Shown: positions 29,861 through 39,493 of the stretch, one piece after another | Layout of the letters: the number at the start of each line of letters is the position of its first letter | How positions within the stretch are numbered: the stretch's first letter is position 1 | DNA from: Flavobacteriales bacterium | GTDB lineage: Bacteria; Bacteroidota; Bacteroidia; Flavobacteriales_D; Sanyastnellaceae | Assembly (NCBI GenBank): GCA_015665315.1 | Contig: JADFAK010000101.1 | Location: forward strand, 32,433 to 96,432 | Direction: 5' to 3' | DNA: 64,000 bases | Program-made: the position numbers and the translations under genes | Notes under the pieces: generated by a model | The model's input: only the letters and a program-made list of their open reading frames with translations | Databases searched by the model: none | Told to the model about the DNA's origin: nothing

Positions 29861-30667
29861 TTATAATGTGTTAAAGTAACGTTCATAGATCTTCAAGGTA
29901 CGATTCATCATTTCTCCTACACCTTTAGAAGTAATGGTTCCACCTGTGATACCATCCACTTGATAGTCCTTGATATTTGGAGTTCCTCCTTTGACAACTT
30001 CGAAAACATCGGCACTGCCGTAATTCAAAGTCTTTCCAGTAAATCTAACTTGGAAGAAATCCTCTTTGATCTCAGCACCTAGACCAGGAGTTTCTCCTTC
30101 GTGATCGAATTTGGCGCCATAGATTGTTTTAAAATCATTTTCTAGAGCTACATATCCCCAAATTGGTCCCCAAAGTCCAGTTCCCGATACAGGAATTACG
30201 TAAAGCTCTTTCCCTTCTCGCTCACATTTGAAGAGTGGAAAAGAAACGTCGAGACTCTTCATGGCCTTTTCAAGACCCGCAGGATCCTTCTTGAATTTCT
30301 TGGCCAATTTCTTGATCTTCGACTTGTACTCCTTCTTTACGTCGATGTTAAAAGGATCCGTCTTATCACCACTTGTGATGGCATCAGTTCTTGTGTTAAT
30401 TACCTCTCCTTTGCTATTGAGGCTAATGCGCTCAACGACAAACTCATCAAACAAAACACCTGAATTGGAGCGATTTACTTGACCCGGTTCCGAACCAGAT
30501 TCGAAGCCTATTGCGCCCATGATATCCATTTTCTTCTTATCCACCTCGTGGGCAACCTGCAATGGTTTTAAACTAAGGAAGAGCGAAGCGAGAATAGTTC
30601 CCACAACTACCACCATGATTGTGGCGAAGGTAAAAGTGAAAACGTTGCTATTCTTATCTATTGCCAT
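29861..30667 (-). CDS. nqrC: Na+-translocating NADH:quinone reductase subunit C
   Basis: GLWGPIWGYVALENDFKTIYGAKFDHEGETPGLGAEI; flavinylation motif DGITGGTITSKGV. Confidence 0.97.
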   Translation of the reverse strand: MAIDKNSNVFTFTFATIMVVVVGTILASLFLSLKPLQVAHEVDKKKMDIMGAIGFESGSEPGQVNRSNSGVLFDEFVVERISLNSKGEVINTRTDAITSGDKTDPFNIDVKKEYKSKIKKLAKKFKKDPAGLEKAMKSLDVSFPLFKCEREGKELYVIPVSGTGLWGPIWGYVALENDFKTIYGAKFDHEGETPGLGAEIKEDFFQVRFTGKTLNYGSADVFEVVKGGTPNIKDYQVDGITGGTITSKGVGEMMNRTLKIYERYFNTL

Positions 30668-30677
30668 ATCTAGCGAA

Positions 30678-31907
30678 TTAGGCTGCTACTGCAGCTCGTT
30701 TTAGACGTTTCTTAATATTGGACTGAATCACGTAGTGATCAATCATTGGAGCCATCACATTCATAAATAGAATCGCCATCATCACACCTTCAGGGTAGGC
30801 AGGATTGAAAACACGAATCATTATGGAGAACAATCCTCCAAAGAATCCATAAATGAGCTTACCTGTATTCGTCTGCGCAGCAGTAACAGGATCAGTTGCC
30901 ATAAAGACCATACCGAAAAAGAATCCACCCATCATCAATTGATGCAGCGGTTCTACGCCCATAAAGTCATTGGCAGCAAACGTGTGGAAAATGAATGCCA
31001 TAGCGAATCCACCAGCGAAGAAACTTAAAATCACTCTCCAGCTAGCTATGCCAACAAGGAGCAGAATGGCTGCTCCGATAAGACAAGCCAATGCCGAAGT
31101 TTCTCCGATACTTCCCGGCTCCAATCCTATAAATTGATTCCAAAAGCTGTAGACACTGCCATCGGTAAACATGGAACGTATAGGTTCCGTGGCAGGGCTG
31201 TTGGCATCAATGCCAATCGTATTGGCAAGTTCGCCCATCGCGGTAGCCCCAGTAGCCCCGTCAATAAAGGTATCTCCCTCATTGCCCATGAGCCAAACGT
31301 TTCCAGAGATCTTAGTAGGGTAGGCAAAGAATAAAAATGCACGGGCGGTAAGAGCCACGTTCAAAATATTCATTCCTGTTCCTCCAAAAACCTCTTTACC
31401 AATAACTACTGCAAAAGCGGTTGCAAGGCCAACCATCCACAATGATATGTCGGCAGGCATGATCAAAGGAATAAGCATTCCTGAAACCAAGAACCCCTCG
31501 TTGATCGAGTGCTTTCTGATTCCAGCGAAGATGAACTCGATTCCCAATCCTACGCCGTATGAAACAGCTAACAGTGGAAGAATTCGAGAAGCTCCCCAGC
31601 CCATTTTGGACCAAAACATGTCCATCAATGGTGTGGCGCTGGTGATTTCACCTATACCTAATAAATACTGGTGTCCTATATTCCATGTGCCGAATAGCAA
31701 ACAAGGGATCATGGCAATAATTACCATCATCATTGTTCGTTTCATATCGATACCATCACGGATATGGGTACCGCTCTTAGTCGTATGACCAGGAACAAAT
31801 GCAAAAGTGTCGAGTGAATCAAAGACTACCCAAAACCTTTTTAACTTTCCGCCTTCTTCGAAGTGCGGCTTGAGTTTGTTATCGATGAGCTTTTTTAGCG
31901 CTTTCAA
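30678..31907 (-). CDS. nqrB: Na+-translocating NADH:quinone reductase subunit B
   Basis: RDGIDMKRTMMMVIIAMIPC; flavinylation motif DGATGATAMGEL; MFMATDPVTAAQTNTGKLIYG. Confidence 0.97.
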   Translation of the reverse strand: MKALKKLIDNKLKPHFEEGGKLKRFWVVFDSLDTFAFVPGHTTKSGTHIRDGIDMKRTMMMVIIAMIPCLLFGTWNIGHQYLLGIGEITSATPLMDMFWSKMGWGASRILPLLAVSYGVGLGIEFIFAGIRKHSINEGFLVSGMLIPLIMPADISLWMVGLATAFAVVIGKEVFGGTGMNILNVALTARAFLFFAYPTKISGNVWLMGNEGDTFIDGATGATAMGELANTIGIDANSPATEPIRSMFTDGSVYSFWNQFIGLEPGSIGETSALACLIGAAILLLVGIASWRVILSFFAGGFAMAFIFHTFAANDFMGVEPLHQLMMGGFFFGMVFMATDPVTAAQTNTGKLIYGFFGGLFSIMIRVFNPAYPEGVMMAILFMNVMAPMIDHYVIQSNIKKRLKRAAVAA

Positions 31908-31925
31908 TTGTCGTGGGATTTTGGG

Positions 31926-33284
31926 TTATGCACACTCTTCTTTAATGATGTCCAGTCCTTGGCGAACAAGGTCCTGAACCGCTATTTTCGAAGTACAGCC
32001 GTATTCGCATAGAGCGAAATCTTCTGGCGCTACTTCATAGATACCTAGGTTCTCCATCGCATCAATGTCATTGACAATAATGGCTTTGAGCAGGTGAACT
32101 GGGTAAATGTCAAATGGAAATACTTTCTCGTACTGCCCCGTCATTACGAATGCTCGCTCTTCACCATTTGTATTGGTGTTAAGGTCCCATTTTTTCGACT
32201 TAGGTAAAATCCAAGTCGGGAATGTACGAGATAGAGAGAATTTGTCGAAGCCTAGTCCAAGCCAACCGTTGGTTAAGACAAACTGCGCCTCATTTCCTTC
32301 GGGAATAGCGGTGATCTGTGAATCATCCCATCCCAAAAATCCGTCGGGTTCAACTTTAGTTCCTGACAATACATTACCGCTGATAACACGGTCATTGTCT
32401 CCTAGTAATTGATCCTTTAGAATTGGGGCAATGTTGGCGCCCATAGGAACAGTGTAATATTGAGGTTCCTTAATATGCGATCCTCCTACAGCTATCGTCT
32501 TCTTCAAATCAACCTTTCCAGTTGAAAAGAGGCGACCGATATTTGCTACATCTTGTGGATTAACATACCACACAAGTTCGCCTTTGTTGATCGGATCAAC
32601 ATGGTGAATTTGAACTCCCACGTTTCCTGCTGGGTGCGGTCCGCTAAAAGAATAGGTGTTCACACCTCCCATTCCTGAGAATGCAGTAGTGCCAGTTCGT
32701 ACACCCAAGTTGACCGGCTTGCCGTCGGCCAACTTCTTCAACACTTCAAGACCCATGGCGAAGTCATCCATCACGTCTTTCATGGCAAAATCCAAGTCCG
32801 GAGCCAGAGGATTGCTGTCAAAACAACTCACATGGATCGATTTTGGCGATTCATTGGGGTTGGCGACTGTGCTGAAAGGTCGCTGCTTGATAAATGGCCA
32901 AATGCCAGCATCTAGCAGAACGGTCAAAACTTGATCCCTGGATGCTGTTTGTGGATTGACAGTAGTGAATGACTCCGATTCATTCTTTCCGTCGGACTTA
33001 ATCCGGACTTCAAGAATTCGGCGTTTTTCACCTCGAACCACATCAATTACCTCCCCGCTGACAGGCGAAGCATACTTGATTTTGGCATCATATTTGTCAG
33101 TAAATAAAACAGTTCCAGCTTTCACCATTTCCCCTGTTTTAACCATCATTTTCGGTACAAGACCGTGAAAATCTGTTGGTTTTACAGCGAAAACGTCGAT
33201 GTTTGGGGTTTGGGCCAGCTTAAGGCTAGACTCTCCTTTGAGTCTGATATCAGCTCCCTTACGTATCCTGAACGATTGCGACAT
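31926..33284 (-). CDS. nqrA: Na+-translocating NADH:quinone reductase subunit A
   Basis: RIRKGADIRLKGE...; DFHGLVPKMMVKTGEMVKAGTVLFTDK; CEYGCTSKIAVQDLVRQGLDIIKEE. Confidence 0.97.
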   Translation of the reverse strand: MSQSFRIRKGADIRLKGESSLKLAQTPNIDVFAVKPTDFHGLVPKMMVKTGEMVKAGTVLFTDKYDAKIKYASPVSGEVIDVVRGEKRRILEVRIKSDGKNESESFTTVNPQTASRDQVLTVLLDAGIWPFIKQRPFSTVANPNESPKSIHVSCFDSNPLAPDLDFAMKDVMDDFAMGLEVLKKLADGKPVNLGVRTGTTAFSGMGGVNTYSFSGPHPAGNVGVQIHHVDPINKGELVWYVNPQDVANIGRLFSTGKVDLKKTIAVGGSHIKEPQYYTVPMGANIAPILKDQLLGDNDRVISGNVLSGTKVEPDGFLGWDDSQITAIPEGNEAQFVLTNGWLGLGFDKFSLSRTFPTWILPKSKKWDLNTNTNGEERAFVMTGQYEKVFPFDIYPVHLLKAIIVNDIDAMENLGIYEVAPEDFALCEYGCTSKIAVQDLVRQGLDIIKEECA

Positions 33285-33313
33285 TTGAAGGTTTATGCGT
33301 TAATTTCGGGGGG

Positions 33314-33345
33314 CAAAATTAAAGATTTGCAGGCGAGTAGCCTGC
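33314..33345 (-). promoter_or_regulatory. nqr operon promoter region: TAATTTTG box plus inverted repeat GCAGGC-N5-GCCTGC
   Basis: TAATTTTG on - (33314-33321), 30 nt before the nqrA ATG; GCAGGC 33329-33334 / GCCTGC 33340-33345. Confidence 0.5.
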
Positions 33346-33374
33346 GAAGGTCAACGCTTTATAGTTAATTTAGA

Positions 33375-34754
33375 ATGATTACAAATAACAAGTCGAAAGT
33401 AGGAATCATAGAAGTGGCAAGGAGTGACAAGTTTTCCTTCCTTTCACTGTTCATAGTCTTGTGGATATCTGTTGGAATTTCAACCAGTTTGTCAGCTTTT
33501 TCACATAGTTACGGTGAAGAGGCAAGCGAGGAAGATAGAATGGATGGTTTAGTAATGGCCGATATGATCTACAAGGAGTCCATTCATAGTATTCGTGTTC
33601 ATTTAGATGGTAGTCCAATATCTCCACCTTTTAAAGAGCTACAATCGGCTTCCCAGTTTATGGTGACTTTTGATGATTTGGCCGAAGGCTTCGCCGATTA
33701 TTACTATACCCTGATCCATTGCAACCCTTGGTGGGAGCCTTCGGATTTAGAAACCTCAGAATATATAAGAGGTTTCCCGGAAAACAGCATTACAGATTAC
33801 GAGCAGAGCTTTAATACCTCCACAGACTACAAACACTATTCGTTCAAATTCCCCAACGATATGTGTCAGCTTACGCTCTCAGGAAATTACCTGCTTTATG
33901 TCTTTGAAGATGGCGACCAGGAAATGCCGGTGTTCTCGTCGCGGATTGTGATTTTTGAGCCGCTTGTAGCCGTTACCGCCCGTGTGCATGAGTCGTCCAT
34001 CATCGGAGAACGTCGGTACCAACAAGAAGTCGATTTCAGTATCGATCACCAGAATTTTGCCATTCCAAATCCATACGAGGACTTAGCCGTGGCAGTACTT
34101 CAAAACAATCGTTGGGACAATGCAAAGCTGGACCTGGAGCCGCGTTTTGTAATGGATCGGCAACTTGATTTCGACTATGGAGAGCAAAATAACTTCATGG
34201 GAAACAATGAGTTTCGCGAACTCGACCTGAAAAATTTTAAATTCATCACCCTGCGCGTAGATAGCACTGTTCAACTGCGGGATGGATTCCATACGTGGGT
34301 AAAGAAAGATCCCATGCGCACCTTTACGCAGTATCGAACCGTGCGAGATATCAATGGGAAGTTTTTGCCCTTCAATGACAATGGATTTGATTCTGACTTA
34401 GAGGCAGATTACTCATACTGCCATTTCACTTTGCCCTTTGAGATTCCCCTGAGCGATGTTGATTTCTATGTCTTCGGAGCAATTTCTCAATGGAATTGCA
34501 GTGAAAAGTTCAAATTGCGCTATGATTATGAGTTACATGCTTACACCGCCACAATTTTATTGAAACAAGGTTATTACAACTACGCCTATGCCGCAGTAAA
34601 GAAAGGGCAGGAGGCCTATGACCTAACTGTAGCCGAAGGCAATCACGCCGAAACTGAAAACGAATACCAAATTTTCGTTTACAACTATGATATAGCCAAG
34701 GATTACTACCGAGTTATCGGAGCTTTCTTCACGAATAGCTTCAACAATCAGTAA
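33375..34754 (+). CDS. DUF5103 family protein (type IX secretion system plug protein)
   Basis: SIRVHLDGSPISPPFKELQSASQFMVTFDDLAEGFADYYYTLIHCNPWWEPSDLETSEYIRGF...SNYSFKFPND-type pattern. Confidence 0.88.
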   Translation: MITNNKSKVGIIEVARSDKFSFLSLFIVLWISVGISTSLSAFSHSYGEEASEEDRMDGLVMADMIYKESIHSIRVHLDGSPISPPFKELQSASQFMVTFDDLAEGFADYYYTLIHCNPWWEPSDLETSEYIRGFPENSITDYEQSFNTSTDYKHYSFKFPNDMCQLTLSGNYLLYVFEDGDQEMPVFSSRIVIFEPLVAVTARVHESSIIGERRYQQEVDFSIDHQNFAIPNPYEDLAVAVLQNNRWDNAKLDLEPRFVMDRQLDFDYGEQNNFMGNNEFRELDLKNFKFITLRVDSTVQLRDGFHTWVKKDPMRTFTQYRTVRDINGKFLPFNDNGFDSDLEADYSYCHFTLPFEIPLSDVDFYVFGAISQWNCSEKFKLRYDYELHAYTATILLKQGYYNYAYAAVKKGQEAYDLTVAEGNHAETENEYQIFVYNYDIAKDYYRVIGAFFTNSFNNQ

Positions 34755-35770
34755 AGGAATGAGCGAATGCTCTGCATGAGCGGGTCGAAGGTGTACCGCT
34801 GAACTAGCACAGTTTCATCCTTGAAATGACCATACATTCTATCACCATCCCACTTCATGATTTTTCCTTCGTAATCATGCTGTTCTGTCGTAGGTAGCTT
34901 CCAGTACAAGTCGATTTTTTTCGATGATCCAGAATTATCCGTCACCTGGATCGTAAATGCAGGGTCCACATGAGCCAGGGAGTCAATCCCGCTTGGTGAA
35001 AGGTGACTGTTGTAGGTTTCCAAGTGTACTTTCTTGAACGCCAACATGTAGTTTTTAACGGCAAGTGTATCGAAGCGCGGAAACTTCTCGGGCGAATCGA
35101 AAGGGTGAAGGTCAATGTTGTTTCCTCCTTTGTATTTAATGGTAAACGACTCCAGCGGGTTTTCATGGTTCTCCACATCAATACGAGAAATCTCCAAGTT
35201 TTCATAGTTGAATATGCCCGTGAATCTCCAGTCTGCCTCATCGGTGAAGAAACGCTGACGTAAACATCCAGTGAATCCGTCCATATGCGTAATCATGGGT
35301 TCCGAGGACCGCGTGCCATCCCCATGCTCCAATACCATGTATGTCCCGTAGTGATCTTGGGTGCATGTGCCCACTAAGTATGATTTCAAAAGCTCCTGAT
35401 TGGCGTAAATATCCACGCGATATCCACTTCCGGCGATCATTCGAACCACATTCTCTTGGCCCGTTTTTGGAACGTGTCCTTTTACTCCAATACGTTTGAA
35501 GGTTTTAAGTAAGAGGTCTGTGGCGTCCTTTCTAGCCTTGTACTTTCCATTCAGGTCCCAAATGTACTCGCCCTGCTTCCGCTTCAAGTCGATAGTCCTT
35601 CCGTCCACGTCTACAATCGTTATTCTATCAACCTTCGACGTGTCTTCAATACTATAGTCATTGAGGACTACTCCCGTAGATTTAGTGCCATCTCCTTGCA
35701 GAAAAAACACAACACCGGCTACAATCGTCACGGCTACAAGAATGAATAATAATGAAAGGTTCTTTTTCAT
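34748..35770 (-). CDS. DUF4340 domain-containing protein
   Basis: Single N-terminal TM; DYSIEDTSKVDRITIVDVDGRTIDLKRKQGEYIWDLNGKYKARKDATDLLLKTFKRI; follows gldG. Confidence 0.8.
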   Translation of the reverse strand: MKKNLSLLFILVAVTIVAGVVFFLQGDGTKSTGVVLNDYSIEDTSKVDRITIVDVDGRTIDLKRKQGEYIWDLNGKYKARKDATDLLLKTFKRIGVKGHVPKTGQENVVRMIAGSGYRVDIYANQELLKSYLVGTCTQDHYGTYMVLEHGDGTRSSEPMITHMDGFTGCLRQRFFTDEADWRFTGIFNYENLEISRIDVENHENPLESFTIKYKGGNNIDLHPFDSPEKFPRFDTLAVKNYMLAFKKVHLETYNSHLSPSGIDSLAHVDPAFTIQVTDNSGSSKKIDLYWKLPTTEQHDYEGKIMKWDGDRMYGHFKDETVLVQRYTFDPLMQSIRSFLY

Positions 35771-35778
35771 GGTGAAGC

Positions 35779-37512
35779 TTAAACAGAAGTGTATTTTCTT
35801 TTGCGGATGGTAAACTGAATGAGACCAAATACAATCAGCACAAATAGAGGCAAGGCAACATTGATAATTTGCCAGCGACTACGTTCTTGTAAGATCTTTT
35901 CCTCGCTCAACTTTCTCAGTACAATGCTTCTACTTCTCATTGAAATCAAAGCTTTGTCGTCCATCAAATAGTTGACGGCATTCAATAAGAATTCGCGATT
36001 GTCGTAAACAACGTTTCCTAAATATCGATCATAGCCCAGTGGCACTGGAATCGGGCCTTCCCCGCCGTCAATGATGCCATTCCGTGCAATGTCTCCATCG
36101 GCGATAACAATCATCTTAGTAGGCACACTTACATCGCGGAAGGCAATGGTCGGATCGTTCTTAATCGCGTCGGGAAGACGAAATTGGAAATTGGAGGTGA
36201 AACTACCTTCCAGCAACATGGCCAAAGGTAAATTGGGGTTGGGATTGGCTTGGAAGTAATCTATACCCAACTGAACAACTCCTGAATTCACCCGAATAGG
36301 CGCTTTCAGCTGTTTACTCAATTCACTTGAAGACAGCAGAACACTTTTCGTAATCGCAGGATTGTCACCCACGGCTTCCAAACTACTCGTAAACTGCATG
36401 ACAATTGGGTCAAGGTTCGCCGCGATAGGATGCGCATCGTCTGGCGCCAATACAACCGGTGAAAAATACCAGTTGAACATCTCCATATTGCGCTGATTAC
36501 CCATAGGGCCCGCATCAAACGCAATAGGCGCACATTGGTAGTCAATCACCATATCACGATTCAGGCGCACACCATAATCAAACAACATGTCATACAAACC
36601 CATTTCATTGGTTACGCCCATTGTGCCTTGGCGCACTCGCAGACTGTCCAAATCAGTCAGAATAGGATCTATCAGCCAAAGTACCTTGCCGCCATTCATG
36701 ATGTATTGGTCAATGATGACTTTGTCCTTGTCCGAAAACATGCTGTCTGGCTTGGCTATGATAATCAAATCGTACAAGTTTGATCTGTGCTTAACACGTT
36801 CCAGCTTTTCCGATAATGAACCAATTTGCTCGTCTATGCGCACACGGCTTACTTCATACGACTCGGCCAAATAATTTCCTATATCCAACGTCTCAAGTTC
36901 GCTCAATTCTCCATGTCCTTCAATGAAAGCAATACTCTTGCGCTTTGGATTCATGAGTTGGCGCATCTTGCTTCCCAACTCGAATTCTAAGTTGTTAATC
37001 GAGCCGTTAACCATCGCATCCGTAGGCTCTGGTGAGTTGCTTTTAAAGAGTTGAACCGGTAGCTCTTTACCATTGTATGAGATAATCGCCCCTGGCCAGA
37101 TGGTCTTGAATTTCTTCACACCATTTTCCTCGTAAGCCAATCGCGTGAACTCAAGTCCTTGCTCGTACAAAGCAGTCTCAATCTCGCCCTGTGTCTTTCG
37201 ATCTTCTATCGCATACGGGTCAATAAATTCGTACTCGACCATTCCTCCACTGAGATCATGGAATTCATCCAATCGCTCCTTGATAGCCTTTTCCAATCGC
37301 TTAAATTTCGCAGGAAAATCTCCATGAAGGTAGCATCTCACAAGGATCTGATTATCAATTGAATCGAGTAGTTCCGTTGTAGCTTCTGTTAAGGTGTGCC
37401 GCTTTTCTTCGGTTAGGTCGAATTTTGTGAATACGAGCTGACATATAAAGAAACCAACCACCAAGATGAGGAGGCTAATGGAAAATTGCAATATGTCGTT
37501 CCGTTTAGTCAT
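35779..37512 (-). CDS. gldG: gliding motility-associated ABC transporter substrate-binding protein GldG
   Basis: FDLTEEKRHTLTEATTELLDSIDNQILVRCYLHGDFPAKFKRLEKAIKERLDEF; downstream of gldF. Confidence 0.93.
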   Translation of the reverse strand: MTKRNDILQFSISLLILVVGFFICQLVFTKFDLTEEKRHTLTEATTELLDSIDNQILVRCYLHGDFPAKFKRLEKAIKERLDEFHDLSGGMVEYEFIDPYAIEDRKTQGEIETALYEQGLEFTRLAYEENGVKKFKTIWPGAIISYNGKELPVQLFKSNSPEPTDAMVNGSINNLEFELGSKMRQLMNPKRKSIAFIEGHGELSELETLDIGNYLAESYEVSRVRIDEQIGSLSEKLERVKHRSNLYDLIIIAKPDSMFSDKDKVIIDQYIMNGGKVLWLIDPILTDLDSLRVRQGTMGVTNEMGLYDMLFDYGVRLNRDMVIDYQCAPIAFDAGPMGNQRNMEMFNWYFSPVVLAPDDAHPIAANLDPIVMQFTSSLEAVGDNPAITKSVLLSSSELSKQLKAPIRVNSGVVQLGIDYFQANPNPNLPLAMLLEGSFTSNFQFRLPDAIKNDPTIAFRDVSVPTKMIVIADGDIARNGIIDGGEGPIPVPLGYDRYLGNVVYDNREFLLNAVNYLMDDKALISMRSRSIVLRKLSEEKILQERSRWQIINVALPLFVLIVFGLIQFTIRKRKYTSV

Positions 37513-37521
37513 TTTCCAATT

Positions 37522-38313
37522 TTACCACTTGCGGCCCTGAAGTACGAGTCTGGTTAGTAACAAGAAAAATCCTATGAGAAACAGGAAGTAGGCCACATCT
37601 CGCGTGTCTATCAAACCCTTGCTCATTCCATCGTAATGATCGGCAATACCTAGGCTTATGATTACAGAATCTAGCGGGCCGAATAAATCAAAGGAACCCA
37701 AAGATGCAAAGCCTGTATACATGAAGAAGCAGATTAAAGCTCCTAGTAAAAACGAAATGATCTGGTTTCCAGTGATGCTTGATGCAAAGATTCCAATCGA
37801 AACAAAGGCTCCTCCTAGAAATAATAGTCCAAGGTAAGACCCCCAAGTTCCGCCCGAGTCCAAGTTGCCTACTGGCTGACCAAGCAGATAAACCGAGATA
37901 TAACTTATTAAGGTCGGTAGAAGGGCGATAACGACTAACAACAGACCAGCAAAGTACTTCGCAAGCACAATATTCATGTCTGAAATCGGTCGTGTAAGCA
38001 GCAATTCCAAGGTCCCGGTCCGCTTTTCCTCCGCAAATGATCGCATCGTAATCGCCGGAATGAGAAACATAAAGATCCATGGGGTGACGAAAAACAAGGT
38101 CTCCAAAGTGGCAAATCCATAGTCCATCACGTTCATCTCACCCGGAAAAATCCACATGAAAAGCCCTATCAACAAAAGGAAAACACCTATAACGACGTAT
38201 CCAATGAGGGAATTAAGGAAGGAATTGATTTCTCTTTTAAGGAGTGCCAACATATATCTGTACTGCCTTTCGATTTGCAGCCTCAAAAATACACTGTCAA
38301 TTGATACTGACAA
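37522..38313 (-). CDS. gldF: gliding motility-associated ABC transporter permease GldF
   Basis: MLALLKREINSFLNSLIGYVVIGVFLL; PAITMRSFAEEKRTGTLELLLTRPISD. Confidence 0.93.
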   Translation of the reverse strand: MSVSIDSVFLRLQIERQYRYMLALLKREINSFLNSLIGYVVIGVFLLLIGLFMWIFPGEMNVMDYGFATLETLFFVTPWIFMFLIPAITMRSFAEEKRTGTLELLLTRPISDMNIVLAKYFAGLLLVVIALLPTLISYISVYLLGQPVGNLDSGGTWGSYLGLLFLGGAFVSIGIFASSITGNQIISFLLGALICFFMYTGFASLGSFDLFGPLDSVIISLGIADHYDGMSKGLIDTRDVAYFLFLIGFFLLLTRLVLQGRKW

Positions 38314-38405
38314 GTGTTTATCGCAAGGGATTCAACTTTGTTATTCACGTTGGAATTGAGATAATAAAACGATTTTCCTCTTAACGTTGAATTTCGGCTT
38401 TTAGT

Positions 38406-38424
38406 TCAGCGATAAACGCAAATG
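38406..38424 (+). repeat. dispersed 19-mer variant TCAGCGATAAACGCAAATG, copy 3
   Basis: 17/19 identity to copies 1 and 2, same orientation, intergenic. Confidence 0.65.
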
Positions 38425-38560
38425 CTTTAAAACCTGCTGCACTTGGTGGATAGGGGTCCTAAATCCAAGCAAACCAAGGGATATTGGTACATGCCAATGC
38501 ATTTGATTCAACAAGATTCACATTGGAAATTAACGGAGTTGTTCACTAATAAGTACCATC

Positions 38561-39493
38561 ATGAGAACCGCATTAATGATTACCTGCCTAATTCTAGGCT
38601 CTTTTTCAGCCCAAAGCCAAACCTACCAAACATCGAGCATTGAAGGTTTTACCGAATTTCACTCGTCCACCGGAAAAGTCGCCGCAAAATCCGGCCTAAT
38701 TGTTCGCATAGAACCATCGACGAAAGCCGGAATCGTGAGTAAAATTCCGTTTAATTCGAGCGTGTCCGTATACTCAAGTTCACAATTTCCATCCGAGACG
38801 ATTGAAGGCGTTGAAGCTCAGTGGGTGAAGGTATGCCACAAGGGCAAATGTGGATATGCGTTCGGCGGATTTATTGAAGATATAGTGGAATACGATTTGC
38901 TGCTTGCCGACATGTTTGCCGAAGGCCTCCCCATGGAAAACACGAACTATGTCGCCGTCTGCCAAAATGAAGAACTTGGGTGCTATTCTCAATTGGTTGA
39001 AGGACAAGAAATTCTTACCAATGGATGGATTGATGCCGATAAATTTGATTCGCAATCGGTCATCTTCGCCGTGCGCGGTGTTTCTTCTCCCGGCCGAATT
39101 CAACATGCTTGGAATGGAGAAGAAAGCGTTTTTCCCGGCGAATTAGTCGAAATAGGAGGTATGCAGGTATTCGCCCGAGGCAATACCGTCGTGTCCACTA
39201 CAGGGGTTGACCTAGAAGCATATTCCTTGCACACGTGGGAGCTAAGTGATGATTACGAAGTTACCGAATCTGTTCTCCTCGAGAATGTAGAGGATATAGC
39301 TGGCCCACGTCACGGGATTCCAGTAATTGTTTGGGCCGGCGACTTAGATGGAGATGGCCTAGATGATCTCGTGGTGCGTATTCCATCCAATTATGGAGAA
39401 ACAGCCGCACTTTTACTTACTTCCAAGGCGGAAGCCGGTTTCAGATTCCGATGTGTTGCAAAAACTGAAGTCCACTATTGTTGCATGCACTAA
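38561..39493 (+). CDS. secreted protein with N-terminal SH3-like region
   Basis: Signal peptide; AAKSGLIVRIEPSTKAGIVSKIPFNSSVSVYSS...WVKVCHKGKCGYAFGGFIED (bacterial SH3-like); DLDGDGLDDLVVR repeat-like motif. Confidence 0.65.
   Translation: MRTALMITCLILGSFSAQSQTYQTSSIEGFTEFHSSTGKVAAKSGLIVRIEPSTKAGIVSKIPFNSSVSVYSSSQFPSETIEGVEAQWVKVCHKGKCGYAFGGFIEDIVEYDLLLADMFAEGLPMENTNYVAVCQNEELGCYSQLVEGQEILTNGWIDADKFDSQSVIFAVRGVSSPGRIQHAWNGEESVFPGELVEIGGMQVFARGNTVVSTTGVDLEAYSLHTWELSDDYEVTESVLLENVEDIAGPRHGIPVIVWAGDLDGDGLDDLVVRIPSNYGETAALLLTSKAEAGFRFRCVAKTEVHYCCMH

Noticed and set aside
38295-38312. TGTCA-N8-TGACA inverted repeat at the start of gldF
   Set aside because: Only 5-bp arms overlapping the start of the coding region; likely chance.
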